Source: Thiorhodovibrio frisius
Lineage (GTDB): Bacteria > Pseudomonadota > Gammaproteobacteria > Chromatiales > Chromatiaceae
Length of the DNA: 64,000 bases
Assembly (NCBI RefSeq): GCF_033954835.1
Contig: NZ_CP121471.1
Span: 2,102,501-2,166,500 of the forward strand
Direction of reading: 5' to 3'
Within the stretch, counting starts at the first letter, position 1. Every line of letters starts with the position of its first letter. Of this stretch, positions 27,470 through 35,537 are shown in pieces. The notes below the pieces were generated by a model. It saw only the letters and a list, made by a program, of their open reading frames with translations, was not told where the DNA came from and did no database searches. The translations under genes were made by a program, and so were the position numbers.

Positions 27470-28708
27470 ATGGATCTGGTCTACAAAAACGAGCAGCCGC
27501 TGTTCGTGCTCTCCCTGGTGATTTCGGTTCTCTTTTGGCTGGTTTTGATTCTTGCCACCTTTGGCGGCGTTTTGTTGTGGCTGTTGCTCTTTTTTCTGAT
27601 TTATCTCTTTGCACACTCCGCCCTGATCTCCTACCTGAAAGGAACTGCGGTCAGGGTTAGTGCGGTTCAGTTTCCGGATCTGCATGCGCAAGTTTTGGCC
27701 GCTTGTGAAAAGCTCGGCATTCAACAGCCTCCCGAGACTTTCCTGCTGCATGCCGACGGGGTCTTTAACGCCTTTGCGACGCGCTTTCTCGGCCGCGACT
27801 TTGTTGTGTTGTACGCGGACGTTGTTGATGCGTTGGATGAGCAACCCGGCGCCATCTCCTTTTACATCGGGCACGAGTTAGGCCATGTGCGGCGCGGACA
27901 TCTGACCTGGGGTCCGGTCTTGTGGCCGGCGGGCATTCTGCCGCTGCTCGGAGCGGCATATTCACGGGCGCGCGAGTATAGCTGTGATCTCCACGGTTTA
28001 GCCTGTTGCCAGAATGCCGATGACGCTTTACGCGGATTGGCGGCATTGGCTGCGGGGAGCAAGCGGTGGCGAACTCTCAGCCTCGAACAATATCGGGCGC
28101 AGACGGCCGTGACCGGGGGCTTTTGGATGTCTTTTCACGAGTTGATTGGCGACTATCCCTGGCTGACCAAGCGCATGGAGTGCGTTATGGCGCGTGCCGA
28201 GGCCCGCGATCCGAAATTGCCTCGCAGGAGTTTTCTTGCTTGGATAGTCGCTGTATTCGTCCCCAGGCTTGGCATTGGCGCGGGTACCGGTGGCGGCTCA
28301 TTGATTGCTGTGATGATGGTGGTCGCGATCATCGGCATGCTGGCCGCCATATCAATTCCCGCTTTTCAGGAGTTCACCATGCGGGCGCGGGTGTCTGAAG
28401 GCCTGATCACCAGTCGCCAGGTCGAGCAGGAGGTGATTGACTTCGCGCGAGAGACCGGCGAATGGCCAGCCAGCAACGAGGATATTGGCTGGGACGCGAA
28501 TCGGGATGCGGAGAATTCGGCTGTGCGTTCCGTGGTCGTCACCGACGGCGGCGTCATCATTGTGACCTACGCCGGACCGCCAACCCAACTCGAAGGCAAG
28601 ACAGTGATCATCGTGCCTGTGGTGGAGGACGGAAATGTTCTTTGGGATTGCACCAACGGCTCGCTCGAATCCAGGTACCGGCCAGTGAGGTGCCGAAAAC
28701 AGGAGTGA
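27470..28708 (+). CDS. M48 metalloprotease fused to a type IV pilin-like domain
   Basis: 412 residues. Two membrane helices lie at about 10-50. A zinc protease domain (about 65-245) follows, with HELGH at 135-139 (two His ligands and catalytic Glu) and Glu about 169 in SRAREYSCD as the probable third ligand, as in HtpX/Ste24 proteases. At about 278-300 there is a pilin-type helix (VVAIIGMLAAISIPAFQEF) followed by a globular part with LWDCTNGSLESRYRPVRC, the Cys pair at the C-terminus of PilA-type pilins. No prepilin peptidase site with a free N-terminus is possible in this position. The start has AAGAGGA upstream. The joint function is unknown. Confidence 0.8.
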   Translation: MDLVYKNEQPLFVLSLVISVLFWLVLILATFGGVLLWLLLFFLIYLFAHSALISYLKGTAVRVSAVQFPDLHAQVLAACEKLGIQQPPETFLLHADGVFNAFATRFLGRDFVVLYADVVDALDEQPGAISFYIGHELGHVRRGHLTWGPVLWPAGILPLLGAAYSRAREYSCDLHGLACCQNADDALRGLAALAAGSKRWRTLSLEQYRAQTAVTGGFWMSFHELIGDYPWLTKRMECVMARAEARDPKLPRRSFLAWIVAVFVPRLGIGAGTGGGSLIAVMMVVAIIGMLAAISIPAFQEFTMRARVSEGLITSRQVEQEVIDFARETGEWPASNEDIGWDANRDAENSAVRSVVVTDGGVIIVTYAGPPTQLEGKTVIIVPVVEDGNVLWDCTNGSLESRYRPVRCRKQE

Positions 28709-28763
28709 TCGGAACGCTGTGAGCGTTACCGTAACAGCAGCTTCATCGACCAGGGTAGAGCAC

Positions 28764-30208
28764 CAATGCCGTCAACTTTAGACGACCCGCTTGTACGGGA
28801 TATGGTATCCCGCCTTGCGCTGCCCGGGATTGTGGCGCGGGAAACTCCGCCCCGGGCGCACTTGCTCAGTGGTTTGTGACAAGCGTTGGATGATCCGTGT
28901 GATCAGTTCCGCGCAACCGATTGGTGAAGCGTAGAGGAGATGAAACAACTGATCGCTCAGGTGGGACAAGGCGCTGGTCATGCGCACCTTGTAGTCAAAC
29001 CGGCGTGCCTCGTACAGGCGCTTTGCCACCAACTGGGCCACCGCGCGCAGCATGGCCGCGAGATTCATCGCCAGCACCTTCGCATGCATGTCCTGGCGCA
29101 CCGCCAGCGACGTGCGCCCGGAGAGATTCTCCATCTCCGCGCGCACCTTAGTGACCTTATAGCCCCCTTCTTCCACTCCCCAACGCCGGTGGTAGAGGTC
29201 TTTGAACAACCGTGCCGGCAGCCGCGTCTCCTCCAGTACTGTGGTGGCCAACACCTCGGTTTCGCCGCCTTTGAGCTTCACCCGCACCAGGCGCAAGGTG
29301 ATCGGATCGGGTTCGGCCCCCTGGTCGCGGCACGCGCGCGCTTGTTCCGCGCAGGGATGCAAGGTGATCAGCGCACTGGGCGCATCACTGTGCCAAAACG
29401 GCTCGGCTTCCTTGAACTGTTTGCGCGGCAAACGCATCACGCAGTCGACCCCCAAGGTCCGGTGCAAAGCAAACAGCCAAAGCGCCGGATACCCGCGATC
29501 ATAAATGACCAAATCCCCCGGCGCGGTCGCCTTGAGATGATCGACCGCCAGTTCACGTTCGCTGACACAGTAGGCCGCCACGGCGAAGTCCAGAACCATC
29601 TCCAGGTCCAGGTCATAGAGCAGCGAACCGCGCGCCAGCACCGGTCCGCTGGGTTGAGCGCCGAAAGACCGTTCAATGCCCTCGCCATCGGGCAGGCGAA
29701 AGGTCGTCCCATCCACCGCCCGCAGGCGGAACCCATGCCAGGTTGGACGCCCGAAACCGGAGAAAAACCTCGCCAAGGCTTGGCGGTTGAGCGCCTCGAA
29801 CACCGACGCGGCCAGCCCCTTGCGCGCCTTACTCACCGCCGAGCGCGTCGGCACCTCCGAGGCCACGGCTTCGCCCTCAATCGCGGCGAAAAAACTCGCC
29901 AGTTCGGTTTCGGTGCTGCGCGCGCGGGGTTTCATCAGGAAGGACACCAAGCGCTCGAAGGGCAAATCACGTTGGCGGGTGAAGGCGCGCTCATTCAGAC
30001 GATGTTCAGCGGCAAAATCGGCGTTGGAAAGTGAGCCATTAATCGCGTTGTACACATTTTGGAATACACTTTGTATGCGCTACTTCCGCCGGCTTCAGTT
30101 CGATTTGTGTGTGGCGCTTCATTGGTTGTACTCCATTGGGTGAAAATCGGGAATCGAGGCGATAATTTTAGCAAAATCAGCGCGATGGCGCTTAAGTCAA
30201 CGACATTG
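28764..30208 (-). mobile_element. IS4-family insertion sequence, apparently complete
   Basis: 1445 bases bounded by imperfect terminal inverted repeats: CAATGCCGTCAACTTTAG at the left end, and CAATGTCGTTGACTTAAG read inward from the right end. It contains one transposase gene. The sequence just outside the left end (GGGTAGAGCAC) does not match that outside the right end, so a simple target duplication is missing. A 106-bp copy of the right end lies at 39116-39221. Confidence 0.8.
28778..30055 (-). CDS. IS4-family transposase
   Basis: 425 residues, GTG start at 30055. DDE residues appear in LRAVDGTTFRLPDGEG (first Asp), GDLVIYDRGYPALWLFAL (second Asp) and YHRRWGVEEGGYKVTK (Glu, the Y-R-W-x-x-E motif of the IS4 group). 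The frame is intact from the N-terminus to the end near the left terminal repeat, so the element may be active. Base composition is like the host, suggesting the element comes from related bacteria. Confidence 0.88.
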   Translation of the reverse strand: MYNAINGSLSNADFAAEHRLNERAFTRQRDLPFERLVSFLMKPRARSTETELASFFAAIEGEAVASEVPTRSAVSKARKGLAASVFEALNRQALARFFSGFGRPTWHGFRLRAVDGTTFRLPDGEGIERSFGAQPSGPVLARGSLLYDLDLEMVLDFAVAAYCVSERELAVDHLKATAPGDLVIYDRGYPALWLFALHRTLGVDCVMRLPRKQFKEAEPFWHSDAPSALITLHPCAEQARACRDQGAEPDPITLRLVRVKLKGGETEVLATTVLEETRLPARLFKDLYHRRWGVEEGGYKVTKVRAEMENLSGRTSLAVRQDMHAKVLAMNLAAMLRAVAQLVAKRLYEARRFDYKVRMTSALSHLSDQLFHLLYASPIGCAELITRIIQRLSQTTEQVRPGRSFPRHNPGQRKAGYHIPYKRVV

Positions 30209-30265
30209 CGGTCTGTGGTACTCGTCCTTTTTCTTCTCTGACATAGTTCCTCCGTACGTTCTTTT

Positions 30266-30359
30266 GCCTAACGTCAAGCGCAGCCCGCCGCCAACTGGCC
30301 AGCCGCCCGCGTCAGCGGCGGCTGGCCAGTTGGCGGTCGGGCTTGCGCCCTAGTTAGGT
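30266..30359 (-). repeat. attC site A (distal end of cassette array)
   Basis: 94 bases bounded by GCCTAAC (30266-30272) and GTTAGGT (30353-30359), with a long imperfect inverted repeat between them (CCGCCAACTGGCCAGCCGCC paired with GGCGGCTGGCCAGTTGGCGG). In the minus orientation this gives RYYYAAC and GTTRRRY core sites. It lies 26 bases after the stop of the zinc-ribbon cassette gene. Confidence 0.85.
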
Positions 30360-30385
30360 GCTTGTGGCCACGCTTCCGCATGGTT

Positions 30386-31480
30386 CTAAAGCCTCCCTGG
30401 GCTAGCGCGAACGTCATGAACGACTTCCGATATCGGGTCGAGATCGCACTCGTATACGTAATTCTGCCATGCGCCGAAGCCGTTCTGAAAACGTATCTTA
30501 TCGCCGATATACGTGATTACTCCAGATTCTTTAGACTTCCACCTGAAGCGGCTAAACTTCGGCTCAAGGAAGCCGTCTGTCCATTCGAAAGCGTACTTGG
30601 CCAATCTTTCGACATGATTGTCGCAACGAAAGCCCGCCATAACAGTATGCTTATCACCCCAGCATTGTAGATCCTTCTTGCACGCTTCTGCCTCGGCTCG
30701 CGCTTCTGCGGCTGCGCGCAGACGTTGCGCTTCTTCATTCAAGAGCGCGAATTGCGGAAAGTCGGAGTTATTGAAGCCACTAAGAAAGGCGAAATTCCCG
30801 TTTGCGAGTTCCTCCTTGGCACTACGCAGCGCTTCCCGCTCCAACTCAACCAGTTCCTTATCTTTCAAATCAGCCCATTCCGTTGTTACCGCCAGCACAG
30901 CGCCAAAATTGCCGTCACTCAAGTTCAGTCTTGCTTCGCTCAACAACGCTTGCTTTTTTGATTCGAAATCGGCAATTCGCTCCGCTCGCCTCTTGGCATA
31001 TTCCTCCCGCCGATCTTGGCGTTCGGCCGCCTCCTTTTCTAGGCGCTCGGTTTCCTGAATGGCGTCGATTAGGTTGTTGACAGTGAGTCCGGTAATCAGT
31101 AGCCCGATAAGCGAAACTTGCACCACCGACGGCAACAGTTTGCGCGACGCAGGTAAAGCAACGATCAACGCAGGAAGCGTCAAGATGGCAAGTTTGAAAT
31201 CGCCCGCAAGCAGATTAACGATTCCCGCAAGGCCGAGAACCCAGGAGACGAGAAGCAGAAGTAAATGACTACCGCGACGAAATGCAGGCCCGGCCTTGCG
31301 GTTGATTCTGCGGGCGCCGGGTAAGTTCTTAGGAGCGCCGTCACCGGTCGCCTGGCGGGCTAGCTGCGCTTCGACCTTCTCATACACTGCTCCACAGTTT
31401 GGGCATGCATAGGCTGGAGCTGCGTCCTGTGGCTTTCTGGCATATCCGCATTTTTTGCACACCTTACCCATGCTGAGCAT
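30386..31480 (-). CDS. Integron cassette gene: zinc-ribbon membrane protein of unknown function
   Basis: 364 residues, ATG at 31480 with AGGAGG 3 bases upstream (ATG at 31471 also possible). The N-terminus is a zinc ribbon (CKKCGYARK then CPNCGAVYE). Two or three hydrophobic segments follow (about 70-145), then a long charged coiled coil (about 145-230) and a soluble C-terminal domain with several Cys (CKKDLQCWGDKH, FRCDNH, YECDLD). I do not recognise the family. The gene is flanked by attC sites A and B and faces away from IntI, as expected for a cassette. Confidence 0.75.
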   Translation of the reverse strand: MLSMGKVCKKCGYARKPQDAAPAYACPNCGAVYEKVEAQLARQATGDGAPKNLPGARRINRKAGPAFRRGSHLLLLLVSWVLGLAGIVNLLAGDFKLAILTLPALIVALPASRKLLPSVVQVSLIGLLITGLTVNNLIDAIQETERLEKEAAERQDRREEYAKRRAERIADFESKKQALLSEARLNLSDGNFGAVLAVTTEWADLKDKELVELEREALRSAKEELANGNFAFLSGFNNSDFPQFALLNEEAQRLRAAAEARAEAEACKKDLQCWGDKHTVMAGFRCDNHVERLAKYAFEWTDGFLEPKFSRFRWKSKESGVITYIGDKIRFQNGFGAWQNYVYECDLDPISEVVHDVRASPGRL

Positions 31481-31511
31481 ACTCCTCCTGGCGGGCTATG
31501 TTGATTTCTGC

Positions 31512-31583
31512 ACCTAACGCCTCGCTCAGCCGAGCCGGTTGAGCGAGAGCGAAACCGGCTTCGGCTGGAGCACCGTGTTAGGC
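31512..31583 (-). repeat. attC site B
   Basis: 72 bases between ACCTAAC (31512-31518) and GTTAGGC (31577-31583), with internal complementary arms (CGCTCAGCCGAGCCGG with CCGGCTTCGGCTGGAGC). Orientation is the same as the other sites. Confidence 0.85.
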
Positions 31584-31619
31584 GAATTAGTTGGCTTGAT
31601 TTAGCACTCAGAAATTAAA

Positions 31620-32090
31620 CCGAGCCTGGCCGTTCGCAGTAACAACAGTAAGTCTAGCGGGTTAAAGTCCCGTCCGGGGAGTTGTCCGTACACCTCGGTA
31701 GCATGAGGAAGCGGCGTCTTGGTAACAAGGGGTCGTAAGTTTCCACACAGCAAGAGAGCAGGCCGTCAGCTAAGTGAACCTAGATGTAGCCTCGTGAACA
31801 AAGGTTGGAGACGCCGACCCTGTGGTCAGAAGGGGAAGGCCGTTGGTTGGCCACTGGAAGAACGGAAGTGGTGGTCATCGTCTCTCGGGGTAGCAGGGGC
31901 GGCATGTTCTTGAAGATTTATCTGTCCAGTGCTGGAGATCCATGACGGGAGGTGGGCAAGACCACCAACGCCAGCGTATAAGGCAACGAAGTCGCTGTCG
32001 CCTATCATGGAAGTCAGAGGGGTTCCCAATTGATGGAATGGGTACCGTTTGAGACTGAGGGACAACATAACCCCGGTCGAGGCCCTCAGT
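31620..32090 (+). ncRNA. Possible group II intron 5' fragment (no reverse transcriptase)
   Basis: The stretch has no good coding potential but many short complementary arms and phrases typical of bacterial group II intron domain I (GCGGGTTAAAGTCCCGTCCGG, a run of GAACCTAGATGTAGCC type). No reverse transcriptase and no domain V hairpin are visible, so if real it is a truncated relic. It interrupts the minus-strand cassette gene that starts at 32198. The boundaries are approximate and the identification rests on recall of intron sequence style only. Confidence 0.4.
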
Positions 32091-32198
32091 GTCAGGATAG
32101 AAGTCGTCATCATATTTGTAACGAGCCCATTGGAAGCATAGATTCCAGTCTCCACTGTCACCTACGCACACCTCTTCTAGTATTTCAACATTTGCCAT
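31875..32198 (-). pseudogene. Interrupted cassette gene
   Basis: The frame starts at an ATG at 32198 and the first 35 or so residues look like a real soluble protein (acidic, with GDWNLCFQWARYKYDD). After about 32090 the frame runs through the structured intron-like sequence and becomes Arg/Trp/Cys-rich, as expected of out-of-place translation. The gene probably lost its 3' part when that sequence was inserted. Confidence 0.4.
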
Positions 32199-32315
32199 AA
32201 TCTGTTTTCATGCCTTTGATTAAATCATCTCCCCAGAGTTAATTTATTGAACTCTTCTAAGGAGATGACGTTGTGCTTAATCGGCTTTCAAATTCAAAAC
32301 CAGTTAATAGGCTTT

Positions 32316-32510
32316 TTAATCTTTGAACGAGCCGTCGTCTCGACGCTGATGCTTGCTCATTGCGTGCTTACACTGCGGGCATTTTTTTACAAACAGACCA
32401 TGGTTCCAACTGAAAGCAAGTGCATACACGATATCGGCTGGAATATGCAATATTTTTGAAATGCCGCTTCGGGTGCAAATTTCACAATCTCTACAACCTT
32501 GTCTCGCCAT
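32316..32510 (-). CDS. Integron cassette gene: small Cys-rich protein
   Basis: 64 residues from the ATG at 32510 (AGGTGA 5 bases upstream; a GTG at 32519 also fits). Two Cys clusters (GCRDCEICTRSG and KKCPQCKH) suggest one small zinc-binding fold. The start lies 26 bases from attC site C, the usual cassette arrangement. No known family. Confidence 0.55.
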   Translation of the reverse strand: MARQGCRDCEICTRSGISKILHIPADIVYALAFSWNHGLFVKKCPQCKHAMSKHQRRDDGSFKD

Positions 32511-32535
32511 TTTGCTCACCTATTTCGTTGAAGTT

Positions 32536-32625
32536 GCCTAACGCCCGGCTCACCCGCCCGCGATGGCGGCACTGAGCGAGAGCGAAGTGCCGACGGCGCG
32601 GGTCGGGTGAAGCACCGTGTTAGGC
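32536..32625 (-). repeat. attC site C
   Basis: 90 bases between GCCTAAC (32536-32542) and GTTAGGC (32619-32625), with inner arms CACCCGCCCGCG and CGCGGGTCGGGTG. Its outer end coincides with the target duplication of the MITE next to it. Confidence 0.85.
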
Positions 32626-32630
32626 GATTT

Positions 32631-32762
32631 GGCCTTGATCATAACTCCGACCACTTTCTGCTGCGGTCTCCGACGCTCCAGGCTAAGTGTCTGTTTTGAC
32701 GAGCTTGGCAGAAGCACAACCACCGGTGACGCTGGGTTTTGGGCGGACTTATGATCAAGGCC
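32631..32762. mobile_element. MITE with perfect 14-bp inverted repeats
   Basis: 132 bases bounded by GGCCTTGATCATAA (32631-32644) and its exact complement TTATGATCAAGGCC (32749-32762). It is flanked by an exact 8-bp direct repeat GGCGATTT (32623-32630 and 32763-32770), a target duplication. It has no coding capacity. No matching transposase is in the window. Confidence 0.85.
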
Positions 32763-32820
32763 GGCGATTTGATGGCTTAGATTCGGTCTTGAAAATAATA
32801 CCGAACCTGACCCGTTTAAT

Positions 32821-34254
32821 TCAATTGAATTCACTTTCGGCTGACTCATCATCACTGCAGTAAGCATAGGTTAAATCAGGTTTTCTAAATGCTTCCGCAA
32901 CATAACGCGCTTCGTCAATGGCCCCATCCTTCTCAAGCCTGATATAAGTCGAGCTAACTAATCGATAGGTCCCTCGCCCTCCAGAATACTCTGTGTCGTA
33001 GTCTGTCTTAAACCCCTTATCATTAAGAATTTCAGCCAAAGTAGGAACCACCATAAACGCATCATGTTTTATTAAAGTTGCAGCAACCCAAGCAACAAGC
33101 TCATACTTGTCTGCTTTTTCAGCTGATGGTGCATGTTCGCGTATAAAATCAAGCAGAGCTTCGTCTTCTGACTTAGCTTTTTCTGCTTCGCTTTGGAGAA
33201 GCGTTGAGACCTCAATGCGTACACTATTCTTTTCTTCAAGAATGTCATGAAACTCTCTAATGAAACCTAATGGGCCACCACGGTTCCTCATGTAGGATGG
33301 ATGACATGTATGATAAACATCCACATCAAAATTCCTGACCCTGTAGCGCAAAAATCGCTCGCCAATCTTACCTAACCCTTCAAAATCTAAACCAGCAAAA
33401 AAATCTTCTATTTCTAAGCCGCTATTAAGAATCAAGACTGTCTTAGGTTTTAACGTCAAAAGCATGTGCTCTAGTTTATTAAAATGCTTACTCGCCTCGC
33501 GCGCAGCTTCCCATGTTTCTTGAGAGGGATGTGGCAAGCCTTGTTCCTTATACTTTTCTATTGTTGCCCATACCTCGATTGCGTTTGAATTACCCCAGGC
33601 AAATGAGCCAAGCACTTTCTCATAGCCGCTTCCCCTTTTGAGTATTGTCCAATCATCGATTTCGTTTACTGAACCGAGTAACCCCATTACGAAGCCCAGA
33701 AAAGAATGGGTATTTCGACCCCAATCGCGAAACTGATACCCCTGAATCACATTTTCAAAAGCTTTATTAATACCACTGCCAGGTTCAGCTAGCTCACCGG
33801 CAATGAATTGATCAGCAGGAAACCATTGATAAGTATCCTGCCCGATTATAAGGAGCTTTTGTTGGGAGTGTTCATAGCTGTCTCCAAAAAGAGGCAAAAA
33901 TGGTTGAGAAAGTCTTTCGAGATCATCAAACTGACCCATTTTCAGCTGGCTACAAAACTTCGCTACGAGCGGAATGTAGTAATCTAAATAACTCTGCTTC
34001 ATCGAAGAAGTTTGTTTGGCACCTTTAGCCTTTTTTAACTGCCTACTATTGGAAGAACCAGCAGGCACTAGGCAATCTCTCGAGATGTATGTGAATGTCG
34101 TGTAAGGTTTGTCTTTATAAATTAGCGTCTTGGTTGAAGAATCCGGAAACTCTACAGCAACCTTGCCATTATCGTAAACCTTAAAAATCTTACCTACTCC
34201 AAATTCCCGGCGCGCTTTATGCGTGACCGTCTCTCCGATAGCTAATTCAGACAT
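32821..34254 (-). CDS. Integron cassette gene: UDG-superfamily-like protein with Tudor-like N-terminus
   Basis: 477 residues; start supported by AGGAG 6 bases upstream. Residues 1-65 (GETVTHKARREFGVGKIFKVYDNGKVAVEF) resemble the small Tudor-like barrel at the end of UvrD helicases. Residues about 130-340 look like a uracil-DNA glycosylase fold: LLIIGQDTYQW (GQD at 138-140, compare GQDPY) and YHTCHPSYM (HPS at 318-320, compare HPSPL), with FAWGNSNA between. Residues about 375-460 form a winged-helix-like tail. The gene is much richer in A and T than its surroundings. It may be a DNA-base glycosylase or a related defence enzyme; this is inference from two motifs. Confidence 0.6.
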   Translation of the reverse strand: MSELAIGETVTHKARREFGVGKIFKVYDNGKVAVEFPDSSTKTLIYKDKPYTTFTYISRDCLVPAGSSNSRQLKKAKGAKQTSSMKQSYLDYYIPLVAKFCSQLKMGQFDDLERLSQPFLPLFGDSYEHSQQKLLIIGQDTYQWFPADQFIAGELAEPGSGINKAFENVIQGYQFRDWGRNTHSFLGFVMGLLGSVNEIDDWTILKRGSGYEKVLGSFAWGNSNAIEVWATIEKYKEQGLPHPSQETWEAAREASKHFNKLEHMLLTLKPKTVLILNSGLEIEDFFAGLDFEGLGKIGERFLRYRVRNFDVDVYHTCHPSYMRNRGGPLGFIREFHDILEEKNSVRIEVSTLLQSEAEKAKSEDEALLDFIREHAPSAEKADKYELVAWVAATLIKHDAFMVVPTLAEILNDKGFKTDYDTEYSGGRGTYRLVSSTYIRLEKDGAIDEARYVAEAFRKPDLTYAYCSDDESAESEFN

Positions 34255-34395
34255 TTTATTCTCCTGAGACTTATTTATGGGGCCGGTTTTATGGGGCCGG
34301 GATCGGTTTGATTACAGCACAGGCGGCAACAATTCGATCCAGACCCCTTTGATTCCAGACCCCTTTGATTCTTCTTTGATTCTTTGATTCCATGT
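34255..34395. repeat. Short direct repeats between two cassette genes
   Basis: Contains TATGGGGCCGG twice, then CCAGACCCCTTTGATT twice followed by two more TTTGATTC units. There is no attC core pair, so the two flanking genes share one cassette or the attC between them was lost. Confidence 0.5.
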
Positions 34396-34869
34396 TCAGT
34401 TAAAGTTTGGTTCGCTCTTCCCATATCGAAATTGCTCAATGGTAATGCCGCCATCCGTCACACAAAGACGATCTCCATCTTCGCCAATACCACAATATGC
34501 CGGTTTTGCTTCCCAGTATAGACCCCATGAAGTAGGTTCCATTGTAGAAACCGGCACAGTATCTTCTTGCATCAACTGTCGGGCAACTTTTTCCATGCCA
34601 AGCGAGCATACGTCAAAAATGCCACATGAAAAATTAATATAAGTCCTGCCCGGTTGAAAATTCAGATTAATAACCGAAATATCATTTGGTCTTCTACACT
34701 GATACATTTTTAATACTGGCTGGCATTGCAACCCGCGTTCGCTTATTGTCGTCAATACTTTTTCAGGAGTCATTGTAATATTAACTCCAAAAATAGTAAT
34801 GGGCTCAGCACTAGTGCTGCTCGCTGATAGCAGCATGATCACCGAAAACAGTAAGTTCTTATGAGACAT
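34396..34869 (-). CDS. Integron cassette gene: small exported protein
   Basis: 157 residues, ATG at 34869 with GAAGG upstream. A signal peptide (LLFSVIMLLSASSTSA) precedes a secreted domain with six Cys residues that could pair (GLQCQPVLKMYQC, NFSCGIFDVC, AYCGIGEDGDRLC). No known family. It is AT-rich compared with the chromosome. The gene begins about 80 bases from attC site D. Confidence 0.65.
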   Translation of the reverse strand: MSHKNLLFSVIMLLSASSTSAEPITIFGVNITMTPEKVLTTISERGLQCQPVLKMYQCRRPNDISVINLNFQPGRTYINFSCGIFDVCSLGMEKVARQLMQEDTVPVSTMEPTSWGLYWEAKPAYCGIGEDGDRLCVTDGGITIEQFRYGKSEPNFN

Positions 34870-34951
34870 TGTAATGTACCTTCGTTGTGGAATGATGTTG
34901 TAGAATATTTGATAATTGGTAACATAACGGAGTTTAATTTTCTCCTAAGTG

Positions 34952-35015
34952 GCCTAACGCCAGCCTCAGCCGCCGCGAGCGGAGCGAGCGGTCGGACTGG
35001 AGGCGTTTGTTAGGC
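34952..35015 (-). repeat. attC site D
   Basis: 64 bases between GCCTAAC (34952-34958) and GTTAGGC (35009-35015), with inner arms CCAGCCTCAGCCG and CGGTCGGACTGG. It ends the first cassette of the array. Confidence 0.85.
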
Positions 35016-35030
35016 GATTATTTTAAGCGA

Positions 35031-35378
35031 CTACTTGCCCTCAAATCTGTGCTTGAGATGGCACTTGTTCGAATCAGAAGATTTTTTGGCATCTTCCTCA
35101 GATGACCAGCTTTTGAGTTTGCCTAATTCCTGATACGTTTCATCATCAGTAAATGAGACGCTTGGTGATTTCACTTTTTTTAGCTTTACCACACCATTTT
35201 GAATTGCCAGTACTTCCCAAACTTCATACCAAGCGCATGGTGATGATTTATCATTTTGCATTGTCCAATAGACTTGCTGGCCAGGCGTTGGATCCTCCAC
35301 TACTTTAAAATCCGCATTTGCAACTCCAAGTTGAAAAACCGAGTACATTACGAACGAGGTAATCACGACTTTTTTCAT
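35031..35378 (-). CDS. First integron cassette gene: small exported protein
   Basis: 115 residues, ATG at 35378 with AAAGGA upstream. A signal peptide (VVITSFVMYSVFQLGVANA) is followed by a hydrophilic domain with two Cys. It lies directly between the attI-like point at 35538-35544 and attC site D, so it is the most recently captured cassette. No known family. Confidence 0.65.
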   Translation of the reverse strand: MKKVVITSFVMYSVFQLGVANADFKVVEDPTPGQQVYWTMQNDKSSPCAWYEVWEVLAIQNGVVKLKKVKSPSVSFTDDETYQELGKLKSWSSEEDAKKSSDSNKCHLKHRFEGK

Positions 35379-35537
35379 TTCTTTTTTCCTTTAGCACGAT
35401 TAGTAACGTGTAAAAAATAAGTTGAACACCTCTGCAAATCGTAAGCCTTTTAGAACTTGGCCTGCGATTATAGAGAATGCACTACTTATCAATGAAACGT
35501 TACTTAATGGATACGCTAGACACTGGACGTATTGAGC

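Noticed and set aside
28940-30034. 364-residue plus-strand frame
   Set aside because: Antisense shadow of the IS4-family transposase.
31826-32161. 111-residue minus-strand frame beginning at 32161
   Set aside because: It reads through the intron-like structured sequence, lacks a ribosome-binding site and competes with the more plausible gene start at 32198.
34255-34395. attC between the two genes of the second cassette
   Set aside because: Only short direct repeats are present; no GTTRRRY/RYYYAAC pair.
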